DNA from: Scleromitrula shiraiana
Taxonomy: Eukaryota; Ascomycota; Leotiomycetes; Helotiales; Sclerotiniaceae
Assembly (NCBI GenBank): GCA_028455995.1
Contig: JABELC010000002.1
Location: forward strand, 1,178,001-1,242,000
DNA: 64,000 nucleotides
Direction of reading: 5' to 3'
The notes beneath the pieces are model-generated. The model was not told the origin of the DNA. It did no database searches and worked only from the letters and a program-made list of their open reading frames with translations. Positions 1 to 12,793 of the stretch are shown here, in pieces (positions within the stretch are counted from its first letter, which is position 1; each line of letters opens with the position of its first letter). The translations under genes and the position numbers were made by a program.

Positions 1-110
1 GTGGTCCACCAGAGGTCAAATGGCCGCCAAAGGTTGCACAGCGCCTTAAGGACTTGAAGAAGCTGGCTGAGAAGACAGCCAGAAAAGTGGGGGAATCCAA
101 TGGAGTATAA
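1..110 (+). CDS. 3' end of a gene entering from the left, unidentified
   Basis: The frame starting at base 3 is open from the window edge to a TAA at 108-110 and gives 36 residues. The tail is rich in lysine and arginine (RLKDLKKLAEKTARKV) and preceded by prolines. This looks like the C-terminus of a plus-strand protein whose body lies outside the window. Nothing in the piece identifies a family. The other two plus frames contain stops here, which supports the choice. Confidence 0.5.
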   Translation, partial: GPPEVKWPPKVAQRLKDLKKLAEKTARKVGESNGV

Positions 111-2406
111 TTCTCATCCACTATTGGCAAAACAGTATTGTCTCTAGTTCTTACTTCGCTTCCCTTATCTTCTATGCGCACTTTGGCTCTTGTAAGGCAC
201 GTTACCACCATTGCTCACCTCTATTACTTCTATCATCACCACCTATACTATCTTTCGAACGGCCCGCGCACATATGCACGGTTATTATTACTCCTATTAC
301 CTTCGCTTCTTTTCGCCACAGCTTAATTTCAGCTCACTTACAAGTGCCTCTTATATTCTTAAATTGTGTATACATACTACACTTTTTCATATTATATTAC
401 TTATTTCGAACTATGTGTAGTATACATATTACACTTTTCATATTCTATTACTTATTCCGAACTGTGTATAGTATACATTCTACACTTTTCCACGCAATAT
501 TACGACTTTTTTATATCTTATATTAATAAACGACCTCACGACCGATTACGATACACTTGTTCCCACATTTACACGAACAACGATTAAATTTTACATAACA
601 TGATATTTCTTATACCCGGAGAAGGAGTTATTTAGACGGACACATTTTGCATATATAATCATCATCATTGCCCCAAGTGCTTGGACATTGAATTAGAACG
701 ATGACATGGATAGAATTGGTGTTACGATTATTTATATTATTTTTTTGCTTCTTCTTGGGACTATTTTATTTGGTTTATGGTTTATGGTTTATGGTTTATG
801 GATATTAGGAACCTGAAGATACCCGGATTTGATATATCCCCCAGTAGTTGCTCCCCGGGAGCGATTCATATATAACAGCCAGGCATGGATCATCCATCGA
901 TCAAGCGCCATTAGAATCACGTTGCAGAATGATTCAAGATGACCTAGAAGGCGAGAAGTATGATAGATGGGTGGCTCATCGCTGGGAACTATACGAACAA
1001 AGATTGGCAGCTAGCTTAATGGCTTATAACGTTACAGATCATGTATAGAGATGTCTAATTTGGTTTATAAACTATAATTAATAACCCCGAGCAATTGTTC
1101 GCTCAAATAATCTACATATATTCTCATAGTTTGAATTTATTCTCATCCATGCTTTGTCTAATAACTTGGTGTGATTATATATAGTGCTTGATTGACCCAT
1201 CATGATCAGTATCCTCCGACAAATTAATATGTTTAATTTGCTTTCTAAAAAGAAAAAGAAACACAACAATACATAATATTCAATAAACACTCATAACAGA
1301 AATATACATCATTATCCAAAACTCCATCAACACAAAATAATTCTCTACAAAAATCCTCATCGAGCTTCTCATAATTCAATTGTATCCATCTCATCTCATC
1401 TCATCTCATCTCATTTCATTTCGATAAATAAAAACCATGAACCATACCAATTATCAATTAATATTATCGAATCTCGGATGAAATATTCTCCGACTAAACA
1501 TAATTCAACGACAGCTCATGATCGATCAACATCAAGATTTATATGATATCTTTAGAGCTCAAATCCGAGTTCATATTTTAATTGGACGAGCTTGGGAATA
1601 TTCTCGTTGTGATTGTGCGGATCGGTTGGGGGGTAGATGACGGTTGATTCTTTCACTTGCTTACAATTATTACTCGCATACAATTATTACTTGCATATAG
1701 TTTTAAAGTTTAAAACTCAGATCTGAGTCTACACATATCCATAATCCATTCGACTCCCGATCTTCTCACTGTAGTTGTGGGGATAGAGATAGAGAGGAGG
1801 TGGAAGCGTAGATGATGGTTGATTTTTTTTTGTTTGTATGTTAATTACATGATATCTTTAAACCTCAAGTTTGAGTGCCAATTGAACTTTTCAGGGATTT
1901 GGAGTATAGCTGTAAATTATTGTTAACTTATCTGCTTGTTTGCTTGTTATGCTTTTTCTTGCTTACTCTGTTGTGTTGATCATTGTGTATTTGATTGGAA
2001 GTTTGATTTGTATTTTGGGATTGTAACAAAATATCTGATGTATTAGATAAAGTATATTATGACGGAAAGTTCACAATTATGGATTAGAAGGTCTTCAAGT
2101 TTGAAAACCGTGAAGTTCATCACAATTTATGTTTTACATCATAAAAGCACATAGTTTTTTTGTCTGAGGGCCAATATGTTTTTGTTTTGTTTGAATAATA
2201 TATGCTTAGATTCTTTTATATGTACTAATGATATGCCCTTTCAAATCATGTGTATGACTGTTTTCTCGGTCTGAAAATTCGGTTGATATCATCCTTGCTA
2301 TAACTCGTGTTGTCTAAAATTCCATTCAGAACCGCTCTTGCTACAATCCGCACTGCCTAAATTTCAATCAAGTATGCTACTTCAAGATCCACAAATGTCC
2401 CTTACT
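111..2406. other. Spacer without a convincing gene
   Basis: AT-rich non-coding sequence. It holds near-identical pyrimidine-rich 40-bp stretches around 360-500 (tatacatactacactttt-type units), a 7-bp repeat tttatgg near 770-800 and a tcatc pentamer run near 1388-1415. An open stretch at 848-1048 (plus, 66 aa, ending TDHV) has fairly coding-like composition in its second half (EGEKYDRWVAHRWELYEQRL), but no recognisable domain. It could be a leftover exon. Confidence 0.5.
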
Positions 2407-3309
2407 TCACTCAATAATCCAGTTCCATGAACCTTTCTTGTGGATGATTTCATGGTCCGAAAAACTAGTAGCCTGACTGAATTCTGAAACATCGACCGCC
2501 TTGATACAAACATGACGCTCGCTTGAAGCTATTGATTCAGCTCCATCAGCTGCACTGAGTAATTTCCACTTATAGTCGGATGGTTCCTTGAGTGATTGGA
2601 ATACTCCTTCTCGGCCCAACATCGCCGAGATTTGGGGGATACAGAAAGTTTTAGAGTCGGAATTATCTTCCTGCACACGAACCACGATGGATTTGATATC
2701 CATGTCCACGTAAGTATCAAGGACACTATGTACTTGGTCAAACATATCGAAGCATTTTTCGTCTTTGTAGGTTTTATCAACATCCCGGTTGAGAATAACT
2801 AACTTGAATTCAAGTTCGATGGTACGAATGTTTGGTAGGATGCTCATGGTGCTTCTGAATGCATCTGGCACGGGTGCCACATCGCGCCCAGGCAACGACT
2901 GATACTTGACGATGACTTTCCTGATGAGATTTGCTTCTTCCTGGGTCCAACGTGAGAGTTTGAAATCATTACCTATATTCAATGAAACCGCAACCGATTT
3001 CAATGAGACGAAGAGTGCATCTAAATAGACACCGCTGTATGGGCTATCAACCCTACAGCGTAATCCTTCCATTATTAATTCATTGCTTCGTCTGATTCCG
3101 TTTTGTTCGACATCGCTGAAAACGATTTCGAACACCATGATGCGAAGTTCTGAAGGGAGTGATCTTAAAGCTTTGGCAAGACCGACGAAACTCGGATATT
3201 GCTTAGGTGCGGTGGATAACATTCTCCAAAATGGATTTGGGTTGATATAATCGAGATCTGATGTAACGAGCGCCTTTTCAGGGGTAGTTGGCAAGATGTG
3301 CGAAGCCAT
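2407..3309 (-). CDS. Uncharacterised 300-aa protein, F-box/2EXR-like N-terminus
   Basis: Single open frame of 300 residues read from ATG at 3309 to the stop at 2407. Residues ~45-65 (ALRSLPSELRIMVFEIVF) have the L-P-x-E-L/I-R spacing seen at the start of fungal F-box-like and 2EXR domains, which are common in multi-copy families of Leotiomycetes. The rest has no motif I recognise. It is flanked by long AT-rich spacers and has no obvious partner gene. No intron is needed. Assignment of the N-terminal motif is tentative; the ORF itself is convincing by length and composition. Confidence 0.75.
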   Translation of the reverse strand: MASHILPTTPEKALVTSDLDYINPNPFWRMLSTAPKQYPSFVGLAKALRSLPSELRIMVFEIVFSDVEQNGIRRSNELIMEGLRCRVDSPYSGVYLDALFVSLKSVAVSLNIGNDFKLSRWTQEEANLIRKVIVKYQSLPGRDVAPVPDAFRSTMSILPNIRTIELEFKLVILNRDVDKTYKDEKCFDMFDQVHSVLDTYVDMDIKSIVVRVQEDNSDSKTFCIPQISAMLGREGVFQSLKEPSDYKWKLLSAADGAESIASSERHVCIKAVDVSEFSQATSFSDHEIIHKKGSWNWIIE

Positions 3310-6300
3310 AATGTAATCTAGCTTGGTAATATCGAGATGGAAAAGATTTGGGTGGGAGAAGATGAAAGCTGTTTAAAATAGCTATTGTAGTTTTTGTTTG
3401 ATTGGTTTTTGTTTGATAAGTTGTTATGTTCTAAAAGCTTTTCCAAACAGACTGCTATTTATGCAAAAACAATTACGGGAGATAGGTTCTTCTGTACCTT
3501 TACTGTACTTTTTGTCTTTAGGTTGTTACAATCAAAATCTACGGATGATCAAAAGTTTAACATTCACTTGAAAAATTGAACAAAAGTATTATATGTAAGT
3601 CATTGTCATTTATAGAGGTATGGAAGGATGAATGAAGTGAATTTTTATTTCTGAAAGAAACTGAGCAATTCATAAATTCTATCATTCAGAATTATTCTCA
3701 TCAAATAAACTGGAAGTCTACAACAACCTAATACATTTCAAAGACGTTCATGTAAAAAGAATCATCTTCCTGTCCTAGTCTGGAAGCTGAAAGAAGGGGA
3801 AGAAACTAGGAAGGACTCTTCCTTATTTCCCAGGATGAAAACTACAATACTCTGTTTTTTAGATTCTTGCCATAGACTAGATAGTATACTAGTAGGGAAA
3901 ATGCCTGTTAATCCAGTTTTACGATGTGCAACAATTGCTTTTGAATAAACCATATGTTGATACTAGCAAGGAAGAGGATTGCACTACCAGCCGTACGATG
4001 TGCAACAATTGAGCTTGAAGAGACTATCTTTCTCTATTAGCAAGAAGAGACCCTTGTGTTCAACTAGTGGTGCCGTGCAGTATTCGATTTCCAAGAGACC
4101 GGATACCTCTGCTAGTAGGGAGAATGCCTGTTTCTCCAGTTTTGCGATGCGCAACTTTCGACTCTCAACAGACCGGATACCTCTACTAGCAAGGAGAGGC
4201 CCTTGTATTTGAGAATTGCGACGTGCAACATTTGCTTTCAAGCTTTCTACCACATTACCACTAGCTGGTAGATCATGATCTGATTCGCCGGCTTGTTCTT
4301 TAACGTGTAGATTCCATACGGAGTATTTGAAAATTACCCTGATGCAGCATGTGCTGGACGTGCGATATACAATGTATATTATCTAATTTGAGTTGACCAG
4401 CAATGAGATGTTTCTTCTCTTATCCATCAGTACTGTAAAGTTTCTCTTTGTGTGTGCATAGTTTTATGAAGGTTCTATTCAACATTCTGGATATGCTATC
4501 TTACCCCATCCCATTCTTTCTTATCTAGAAAATCACCAATGCTCCCAAATATCCAAATCGCTCTTTTCTTCCATCCTTAAGATTCGAACCTCTCTATTGT
4601 ATTTTGACCTCAAAATGAGAATATGACGTGATGTTCGGAACATTGGTTCTATCTAATTTTTAGTTTACCGAGCTAGACACACTACCGGTAGCCGGCGTTT
4701 AAGACTATAATTCCTCAGGTAAGTCCACTTAGTCTCCTAGTAAGCAAGTCTTAGAAGAGAACACCGTTGCATTTGATCGGATATATCCGCATCAATAATA
4801 CATTGATTACTCTTGTCTTATGCGGTATCTAACGGTATTGTCCCGTTGAAGTTGGTGAATGTATTCAAATCGGAATCTATGACATCAATCTACTATAGTC
4901 GATTGTCTGCCTAGTCGCACCTTCTTTCTTGAGCTATCTACTACCATACTGGCATTTCGATTCACTTGTACAGTATGTGTATAGCTCTTGTTCTCGAAAA
5001 TTATAAGAAAGGTATGAGAAATGTAATGAATGAACTAGAGCATTCGGTGATTTTTTTGGTAGGTTCCGATGAGCATCTATACCTAGAGGCACTCTAGAAA
5101 ACTACGGTTCTAGTCCTTTTCTCTAGTAATTATAGTATAGGGTCTAGTTAACATATTACAATAAGGTTGGCTGCAAACTTCTAAGAATGCCAAAAAAAAT
5201 CATATATAAACTTCATAGATTTATATTCTAGTAAGCGGTTAAACTATCAAACTAAGAGAGTCTACGACTTAGAGGTTGATACATTCCCGACCCTTTTACT
5301 ATGAATAACAGCACCACCTGTTCCCTGTACAAATTACCTAGATGTTTATTGTCAAATCCATTATATTGGTTGCCACCAAATTGAACAAACATCCGTAGAA
5401 GGAATTTGATTCAAGATTTTCAAACTATTTTATCACCTCAAGTCATCGTCATCGTCATCGTGCGTACTAAACTCATCTGCCGTAGCTCTGAATTGCTCAA
5501 GGAGAAATCAACATCCTCTCAATGTCTCGGCTTGACTCTATATCAGAATTTGACACTTGATGTGACATACAACTTTCATCAGCCCAAAATTCATCATCGC
5601 TAGCACTACTAGATAAATAATATCCTCACGTGGAAAAAAAAAAGAAATTGAAGTAAAATCAATCATTAAACAATCGATGTACAAGCAGCATGAAAAAATT
5701 CTCCAGATTGCACCTAACGATTAGAATCATTCCAGCCCTATTCATGGATATATGTTCTGGCAATTGAAGTCGGGGATATATGCAGATAGGAAGGAAGATA
5801 AATTGAGCCCTGTAGAATATGCACGCTAGGACCGCCGTGGAAAAAGAGCTTTTCTTTCTCAAGCCACACCCGGGCCATCCTACGAAAGACTAGCTAGAAT
5901 CTGTACTAATAATTCCACTGGTTAGGAATCATCATACTTTAACATGACTTCGGAAACCTTTAGATGGAACGCAATATGCAGAGTGGTCGGCAAGTATCTA
6001 CCATTTCTGATTTTGAAAAGTGCAACGATTAATTTTGGTCATTTGTGGAGTTCCGGCGCCGGGGGAGAACTATTTTTCCACTTCATACTATCACAATCCA
6101 ATCAGAACAATGTTTTTTTTTGGCTTTCAATCGATTATTGCAATCTTATTTACATCTCAGTCTATATCTATGCGATACAAACCTAATATCTATTGCGACG
6201 TGATCCACACCCTTCAACTCATCTTCAAAACAATTATCCGAGAATACTAATAAGAAACTCGTCTCTACCGCCAAATTCTTACAGAAAGAAGGTGTGCTAC

Positions 6301-6328
6301 TCGAGCTTCTTCAAACAGCAATTTCCAT
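3310..6328. other. Gene-poor spacer
   Basis: No convincing coding region. The notable content is the degenerate ~75-bp tandem repeat at about 3886-4260 (separate entry). The rest is AT-rich sequence with many ctag-containing words and frequent stops in all frames. Short ORFs at 5406-5603, 5659-5862 and 5944-6250 have no coding character that I can see. Confidence 0.5.
3886..4260. repeat. Degenerate tandem repeat, ~75-bp period, about five units
   Basis: Units share the order ctag(t/c)a(g)gga(g)a, gcctgtt, tccagttt(t)(a/g)cgatg(t/c)gcaac, then (c/t)ttgaa/tctcaa and, in later units, agaccggatacctct. Clear copies start near 3888, 3965, 4030, 4112 and 4186. Differences are mostly transitions. 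Read on the minus strand the period is about 25 codons and a frame stays open from 4253 to 3984 (89 aa) before stops appear. This suggests decay of a repeat-protein coding segment or a minisatellite that happens to preserve frame. Confidence 0.65.
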
Positions 6329-8101
6329 CTACTCATCGTCGTTGATATCGATGATCGTCTGCTTCCATTTGCGAGCTGGGACCTTACGTGTGAACAAAAT
6401 GTCGATCTCACGGAAGGACCTATCCTTCATCTCTGGAATCCAGATCCAAGACATGACACTGCAGATCAAGGCGGTAGCAGCCCAGATGTAACCACTCTTA
6501 CCGCCCAAGTTCCACTTATCAGTGTTGAGCATGTAACTAGCAAGGAAGATACACGGGATGTTGACTAAGTAATAGGCGCCTCGTCCAATACCGGTTGTCA
6601 GTGGCCTAAGACGAACGGAAGAGGTCTCGCCGATAATGACCCATGAGGCAGGGGCGGGCCCCACGCAGAACAGTACGGAGACGATCAAGCCAAGTGATGC
6701 TTGCGCATTGCTAGACGCGTTACTCTTGCCGACTGAAGCCGCAATACCGAGCGCGACTAAGAATGCACAGTTGATGAATTGACCATAGACATAGATCGTA
6801 CGTCGGCCGAGGTATGTAGTGAGGACCCAAGAGACCATGACGAAGATCCACTGGAGAGCAGAAGTGATGAGACCAAGTGCAAATGCGGTGTTGTCTGCCA
6901 TGCCGGCCTCTGGATTGGTGTTAGTCTGCTATGAGATTACAGGGAATGGGTGGACTCACGTTTGAAAAAGTAAACAGCTTGATTGGCGATCAGATTACCC
7001 GTCAAATTCTGAGATGCGTACACACCGCAGACAATCAAGGTGCGGTAAAGATCGGTACCTTTCCACAATTCAGTGAGATTGGGCTGCTTTATGCTCTTCT
7101 CGAGATCAATCGTGCGGCGCATCATTGCGACCGCGTCAGCGGGGTTATCATTTGCACTCTTGCGTCCAAGGCGACTGACAGCCTTCTCTGCGTCAGCTAG
7201 ACGGCCCTTACGTACGAGCCACCAGGGTGATTCAGGCGCGATGAAGAGTAGGATGGCGAGAGGAGTAGGGAACATCCACTGGAGTGCAATGGGAACTCTG
7301 AAATGACTGTTAGTACAGATCTCCTCGATGGTATCTATGGGAGCGGACGAACCTATACGCTGAAGCGTCTTGCTTGGATTGGTAATGGTAAGTGATACCA
7401 CCGACAATGATGGATCCAATAGCCCAGAACATCTGCAACATCTGCGTCGCTGGAGCTCTCAATCTCAAAGGCACGATTTCGGCACAATAAGCGGGTGCAT
7501 TGGCGATAAAAATACCCCACGGGATGCCTTCCAAGATCTGGGCTGCGAAAAACATACCCTGGCTGTTACCGAAATAGAAGATGAAGATGAAGCAGTTCAA
7601 AGCCATGAGACCGCCAATGGTCGCCCATCGATATCCAATTTTACTGGTAATGGGACCTGCGATGAAGACACCGATGAAGGCACCGATTGGTCCACTACAC
7701 TGGAATGCTGACTGCCATGAAGCTTCGATAATATACTTGTTGGTTACGCTGCTCTTGACACCGAAATCATCAGCGAATTTTTGTGTGGCTATGAATTGAC
7801 CCATCAAGAAAACACAGTAGGACTCCATGATCTATTATAGTGTTAGAGAGAGACAATCTGTTTATCATGGGCAAGAGCTTACAATGGTGCATGACATGAT
7901 GAAAGCCCAAAAACTGGCAGCGGGATATGCCTTGACAGCCTCAATAACAGTCATATTATGTTCGATCTTCTCGGCATCGATGGCGCCTGACCTGTTGTAA
8001 TCAACCTTCTCGTTGACATCGTAAACTGGTATGTCCTTGGAGGTGGAATGGGCCTCGATCTCCGAGAAAGTCGGCTTTTCTTCATTGATAGCGTTACTCA
8101 T
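6329..8101 (-). CDS. Maltose/alpha-glucoside-type MFS sugar permease
   Basis: Four exons: 8101-7883, 7831-7353, 7297-6960 and 6909-6329. The introns are 51, 55 and 50 nt, and the model gives 538 aa, usual for fungal MAL-type permeases. Sugar-porter hallmarks are PESPWWLVRKGR at about residue 254, the YFF(K)QAG element created by the exon 3/4 junction, an internal YLGRRTIYVYG loop and the C-terminal PEMKDRSFREID, a variant of PETKGRT. The N-terminal 60 residues are hydrophilic and acidic, as expected for a cytosolic tail. Family knowledge says proton-coupled uptake of maltose or related alpha-glucosides at the plasma membrane; the substrate is inferred. No glucosidase or regulator gene sits next to it in this window. 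PEMKD in place of PETKG is a mild deviation. Confidence 0.92.
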
Positions 8102-9639
8102 ATTTGCGATTTATGGGAGAAATGTGAGAACGTGAATAGGAAAGAGACACAACTGGGGGGGTTTGGGGGGGTTTTAAATATTAATCCCTGTGATAACAAA
8201 CACGCTTAATCTACACGATAATGGGTCGCTCTATTGTTTGCCCGAATGTGGAGAACATGGGGTACAGTGCGGAGTTGTTAGCGCCATTCTAGTGGATATC
8301 CACTTTTCTAAGCGGGGGAATTGGATCCTTGCGCTTATAAGGGAATTGAATGAATTGAATGAATTGATTTAAATTATTTAAATTATTTAAATTTATTGGA
8401 TTGCTAGTAATATCCTGGAAAGGCTGAAAAGGCTGAGAAATTCATTGAACAAGAAATCATAGAAATCCGGTAATATATTCCCATTTGAAAAAGTTCATTC
8501 AAGGATACGGGCGAATCAGAAATTATGCTCGGGGAAGAACCTACTACTAACCTTGGAATATTACAAGATACAGCGGTGTAACTAGTACAGCAGTGTAACT
8601 AATACAGCAGCAGTTAACCGTTGCATCTACCGGTAGCTAAAAATGAAATACTAGTACTAGTAGGCGGAATTGAATATTTAAAAAGGCAATTTGATTTGAG
8701 TGAATTATAAAAGATGGGGTAGCGTATTTTAATTCAAGAATCAATCACCTGAGCAAGTAGTCTAGGTGCACGGTTGTGGCTATTAGCAGACGATGTAGGG
8801 TATAAGGGACCTAGGTATAGAATAGGTTCTCAACTTTCCCAAGAGCATTATTATTCAAATTATAAGAAGCCAAACTATCTTGTAAAATTACACGAAATTC
8901 TTCCAGGATTAGAAGGTTGGTGTCATTAGTGGAGACCTGTTATATGGAGGCACATCACCGAAACCAATTCCCTGGTTCGTTGCTGCATGTATTCGTTAAG
9001 GTTTTGGAGTTCCTTATTGGTGGGGTTAAAAGGTTCTTCGGGTGAATTGAGATGCCCAGACGGTTCAGGGATGACAGATATTGCTTGTACTACCTAGCTC
9101 CGGCTAGCTACCTACTAATTACTACCTAGGTAGCTGGAGGTCACCAGGTAGGATTAGTCGGCTTGCGTGAAGCTCGACCAATCGCGTTCTCAGATCAATT
9201 AGTACTCTGGGATTCTCCCAGTAAGAACTAAACAATCGATGTTGAACAAGCTGCAGGAATTCAAATACAATGTATTTCTCCGCTGCATACAATATCAATA
9301 CGATGCTGTATTACTTATATTTGCGATGTTTTCTTGTGTGACTACAGTCTTAGTAGGAAAGAATGGACGAAGTCATTCTGTACTGGCTGGCATTCACACT
9401 TCTAACGTTCAGAGTTTCCTGTGAATATATTCACTTCTAACGTCCAAAGTTTTATATTAGGACATTGATAGTACTATGTACAAGAATGTAAAAATGTAGT
9501 TCTCAAAAATTCACTGTATTTCTCTCCTGACATTAGTCCCCGAGGTCCCCTTATATGTTCTTTCATTACAAGAACCCGAGGGCATCTGATTTTCAGAAAT
9601 TAGAGATTCATTTTCAACGACATATTGCTAGCATATTCA

Positions 9640-10378
9640 ACTGCTTTCTTATTAGTCATTTCTGTCTGCGGATATTGAAAATACCTGGAGATTTGCTTGC
9701 AACAACTGATGCTCTTTTTGCAATTGCCCCTTTGGCCCGCGACTGAAGAAGGGAAGATGCTGATTTGAGCGAGTACCAATCTTCAGATAATGGTATGGAA
9801 GTTTAAAGTTTATACTTTCTCACTGAGGGAGATATATTTGTCGGCGCTATTGAACCAGCGGCTCCTGTATCGGATAATTTGGTCTCGCCAGTTCAAGATG
9901 CGCCTCAAACAACTTGGCCAGGCACCACTAACACTAACGAGACCGGTTCGGTATCAGACCTTCTAGATACTAATATGCATCATATGGTGGATGATTTGCT
10001 GGAGGTTGCAAGTCATTTCGATGTATCTATCTAAGTCCATGTTCGGATCAGCAACGCCGAATGTTACATCGCTTCCTCGATACATTTTGAGAATAGACAG
10101 GCTGTCATTGGAAGTCTTGTGGTTAATCTTGCACTATCTTGTCTTCCATTCCAATCGCTATGCAGCTACTTCATCTCGAGCCGTCCCGCCTCATCATTGA
10201 CTGTAGAATGTTCCTCTTGGAAACTTTTTCTGTTATATACAAATTTTATATCAGAGCATTTGACGACGATACAGGAAATGGTACTCTTCGCTCGTCACAA
10301 ATTTCGCAAAGACGGTTGTTACATCACATTGGATGGGTTAATATCATGGATACGAACGTTACATTATGCAGCGTGAGA
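9640..10378 (+). pseudogene. Probable decayed gene with several in-frame stops, family unknown
   Basis: One plus-strand frame stays coding-like across about 700 bp although it is interrupted by TGA after APLARD (~9744), TAA after NGMEV (~9806) and TAA after HFDVSI (~10032). Between the stops it reads as ordinary protein, for example LTEGDIFVGAIEPAAPV, then SVSDLLDTNMHHMVDD, and after the last stop VHVRISNAECYIASSIHF and FARHKFRKDGCYITLDG, ending at a TGA near 10377. Staying in a single frame through three stops argues for a nonsense-mutated gene rather than chance. I do not recognise the family, and introns could explain one or more of the stops. Confidence 0.4.
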
Positions 10379-12793
10379 GAAATACTAAGTAAATTAAGTT
10401 TTAGTTAAATGAGATGAAAGAAAGTGAATATGGGAATGGAAAGAATGAGAGATCTCAAAGATTCACTTCTATTCTACACTGAGGAGTTGTGAGCTGAGTC
10501 AAATGTATCTGGAATCCCGATAGACTCGACATGTTATTCAATATTACAAAGAGACTGAAAAAGACGGTCGGCGATAGAAAAAATGGTATTTAAGCTGGTA
10601 GATTTAGAATTGGATACAGTGAACTAGTACCATAGCGCACATGACCCATAGCACTCGAGCAGTGAACATGTGATTTATTGAATCGATGAATCTAGCTCAT
10701 ACGTAGCCCGTGATCACCTTGACTATGAATATGAATTCTATTGGGAAACTCCGGATATACTAAGCCATCAATTTGCTCGTGTTCATTCAGTAAACTCCAA
10801 TTCTTGGACAACGGCAGACCATTTGATTCTAGCGTTCAATACGGACACTAACTAATAATAAAATCTAACACTTATTAAACGAAGGAAGCTTTGCTTCTTG
10901 CTATTCTTTTTAAATTGAGGTGGTTTTATTGCCGTCGAATTAATAATCAATTATTGTCAATAAATCCAAGTCACTGTCATATAACCGGGCAAGATCATTT
11001 CCCATGTTTCCCAACTGATACCTTCCCATACCCATACCAATAAGGCTATGATTCTGAACATGGCAAGCCCCGCGCATTTTGGTCGTGGATTTTTCGAGGG
11101 CCATTACTACCGATATTCCGACTAATACGACATTTGTTCAAGGATATCTGGACGTTGTGTCTGGCATGAATGCTTCACACTGTGATGTGCTGGATATTTA
11201 TCCCCAGAGCACTGATTTACACTTCGTAGTTATGAGTGAATCACTATCCAAGAGACCAGTTGAGCAAGACAGCTTGGCTTTTATTCCTTATTTGTATGTG
11301 GTGGGTACTGAGCGTCGGAGGATGATCTCACTCGCTCCTTCCATCTCCTTCCATAAAACAGATAGGATGATGATCGAGGAAGAAATACATAAGGAGAATA
11401 CCACATGAAGAAGAATGAGGAGCCAAAAATAGATGCTATACTTATTACGAAACGTCCCAGTAATGACCTATTGACTTGACTGGACTTTTAATACCCTCAG
11501 GTTAGACACCACCTGCAACTAATCTTGAAAGTAAATGGGTTTTAAGTTAACATCAACATCAATATCAATGTCGGTCAATATTGGTATAACATGCTACCTG
11601 TGTGTCATAATTACTTCTCCAAGAGTTAAGCATGACACCTTGCCTCACAGCCCGTCGTCAGATTTTAACCACGGGCATGATGCCAACTTACAACATGCCG
11701 ATATATGCACTTACCAGCATAGGGATGTCACGACCTAAGGGAAAAAGAAGAGATGTTATAGGTACTGAATGAATAACCATATAATAATTAACGACAGCGA
11801 GTGCTAGTAGAATGACAACAACAATCCCCCTATAGAAACGTGAATTCTGAAAAACCACAGTAAAACACGCTAGGCATAGTAGATGATACTAATGATTACC
11901 AACTGTATGATAACAACAACCTTTTCCATTACCTTCACACATCTCTAGATTCCAGTGCTAGTCAGCATGTCTTCAGTAGCATGATCGCCGTAACATGAGT
12001 TGAATGGATCTGTTTCGCTTTAGCTTTAAAATCGGCTCTTTTATCACCACACTGTTGTTAAGCTTGTTGGGGTGTTATGATGTATAGGCTAGCGAAAAAA
12101 AGTCCGGTCTCGTAATTCTTTTTATACTTTTATCTCAGCTTTGGCAGATCCTGAGAAATCTATTCACGTGCGAATATCATATTCAAGTCACTTGCTACTG
12201 GTCGGAATTTGACAAGAAAAGCTGGGTCTAGCTTACTACGAGGAGGATCAAATATTATAGAAAGGCGAAAGACTTCAAGGAGATCAAAATTTGTAAATCG
12301 TAACATCACCAGCAAAAAACCCAAAGGCAGGAAGATAAGGTATCAATGATGCGTGATAATGCAGATTCGGGGTTGAAAATCAAAACATGTATTTGGATCT
12401 GCCAGAAGACCAAAGAAAATCAATACCGATTTTTTGGTAGCTGGCAGTGACTTTGTAGGCAATAATAACGTATCGTATTCGTGAAGAACAAAATGAAAAA
12501 TAACCAAGGAGCGAAATACCTATGAGTTGTAGAAAAGTAGAATCTCGAAGCAAAATAAAACACAACCAGTACGAACATTGCAGCCAACTCCTTGATTTTG
12601 AATTGCCGGTGTATGTTCAGCCGTTTCATGATCTAGCTACTTCCCTACAGTTCTAGGGAGGCATATATATATCCACAAAAAAAAAGAGAATAATTCACCG
12701 CCAGCATTGAAAAGGTAGGGGCGATGTTCCCCGCATCATTTTCGAGTTGTTCAGCTGTTTCAACATAAATACCTAGGATAGCTCCTATAACTA

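Noticed and set aside
1078..1290. 70-aa minus-strand hydrophobic ORF
   Set aside because: AT-driven Phe/Leu/Ile codons in spacer, with no transcript or motif evidence.
1388..1420. tcatc repeat considered as a telomere-like or CRISPR-like array
   Set aside because: It is a simple pentamer microsatellite without spacers or telomeric units.
4575..4600. gattcgaacc, the reverse complement of a tRNA B box
   Set aside because: The flanks do not form a T stem, and no A box or acceptor pairing is found at the required distance on the minus strand.
11079..11408. 109-aa plus-strand ORF
   Set aside because: No start context, domain or splice support; it sits in stop-rich spacer and could be chance.
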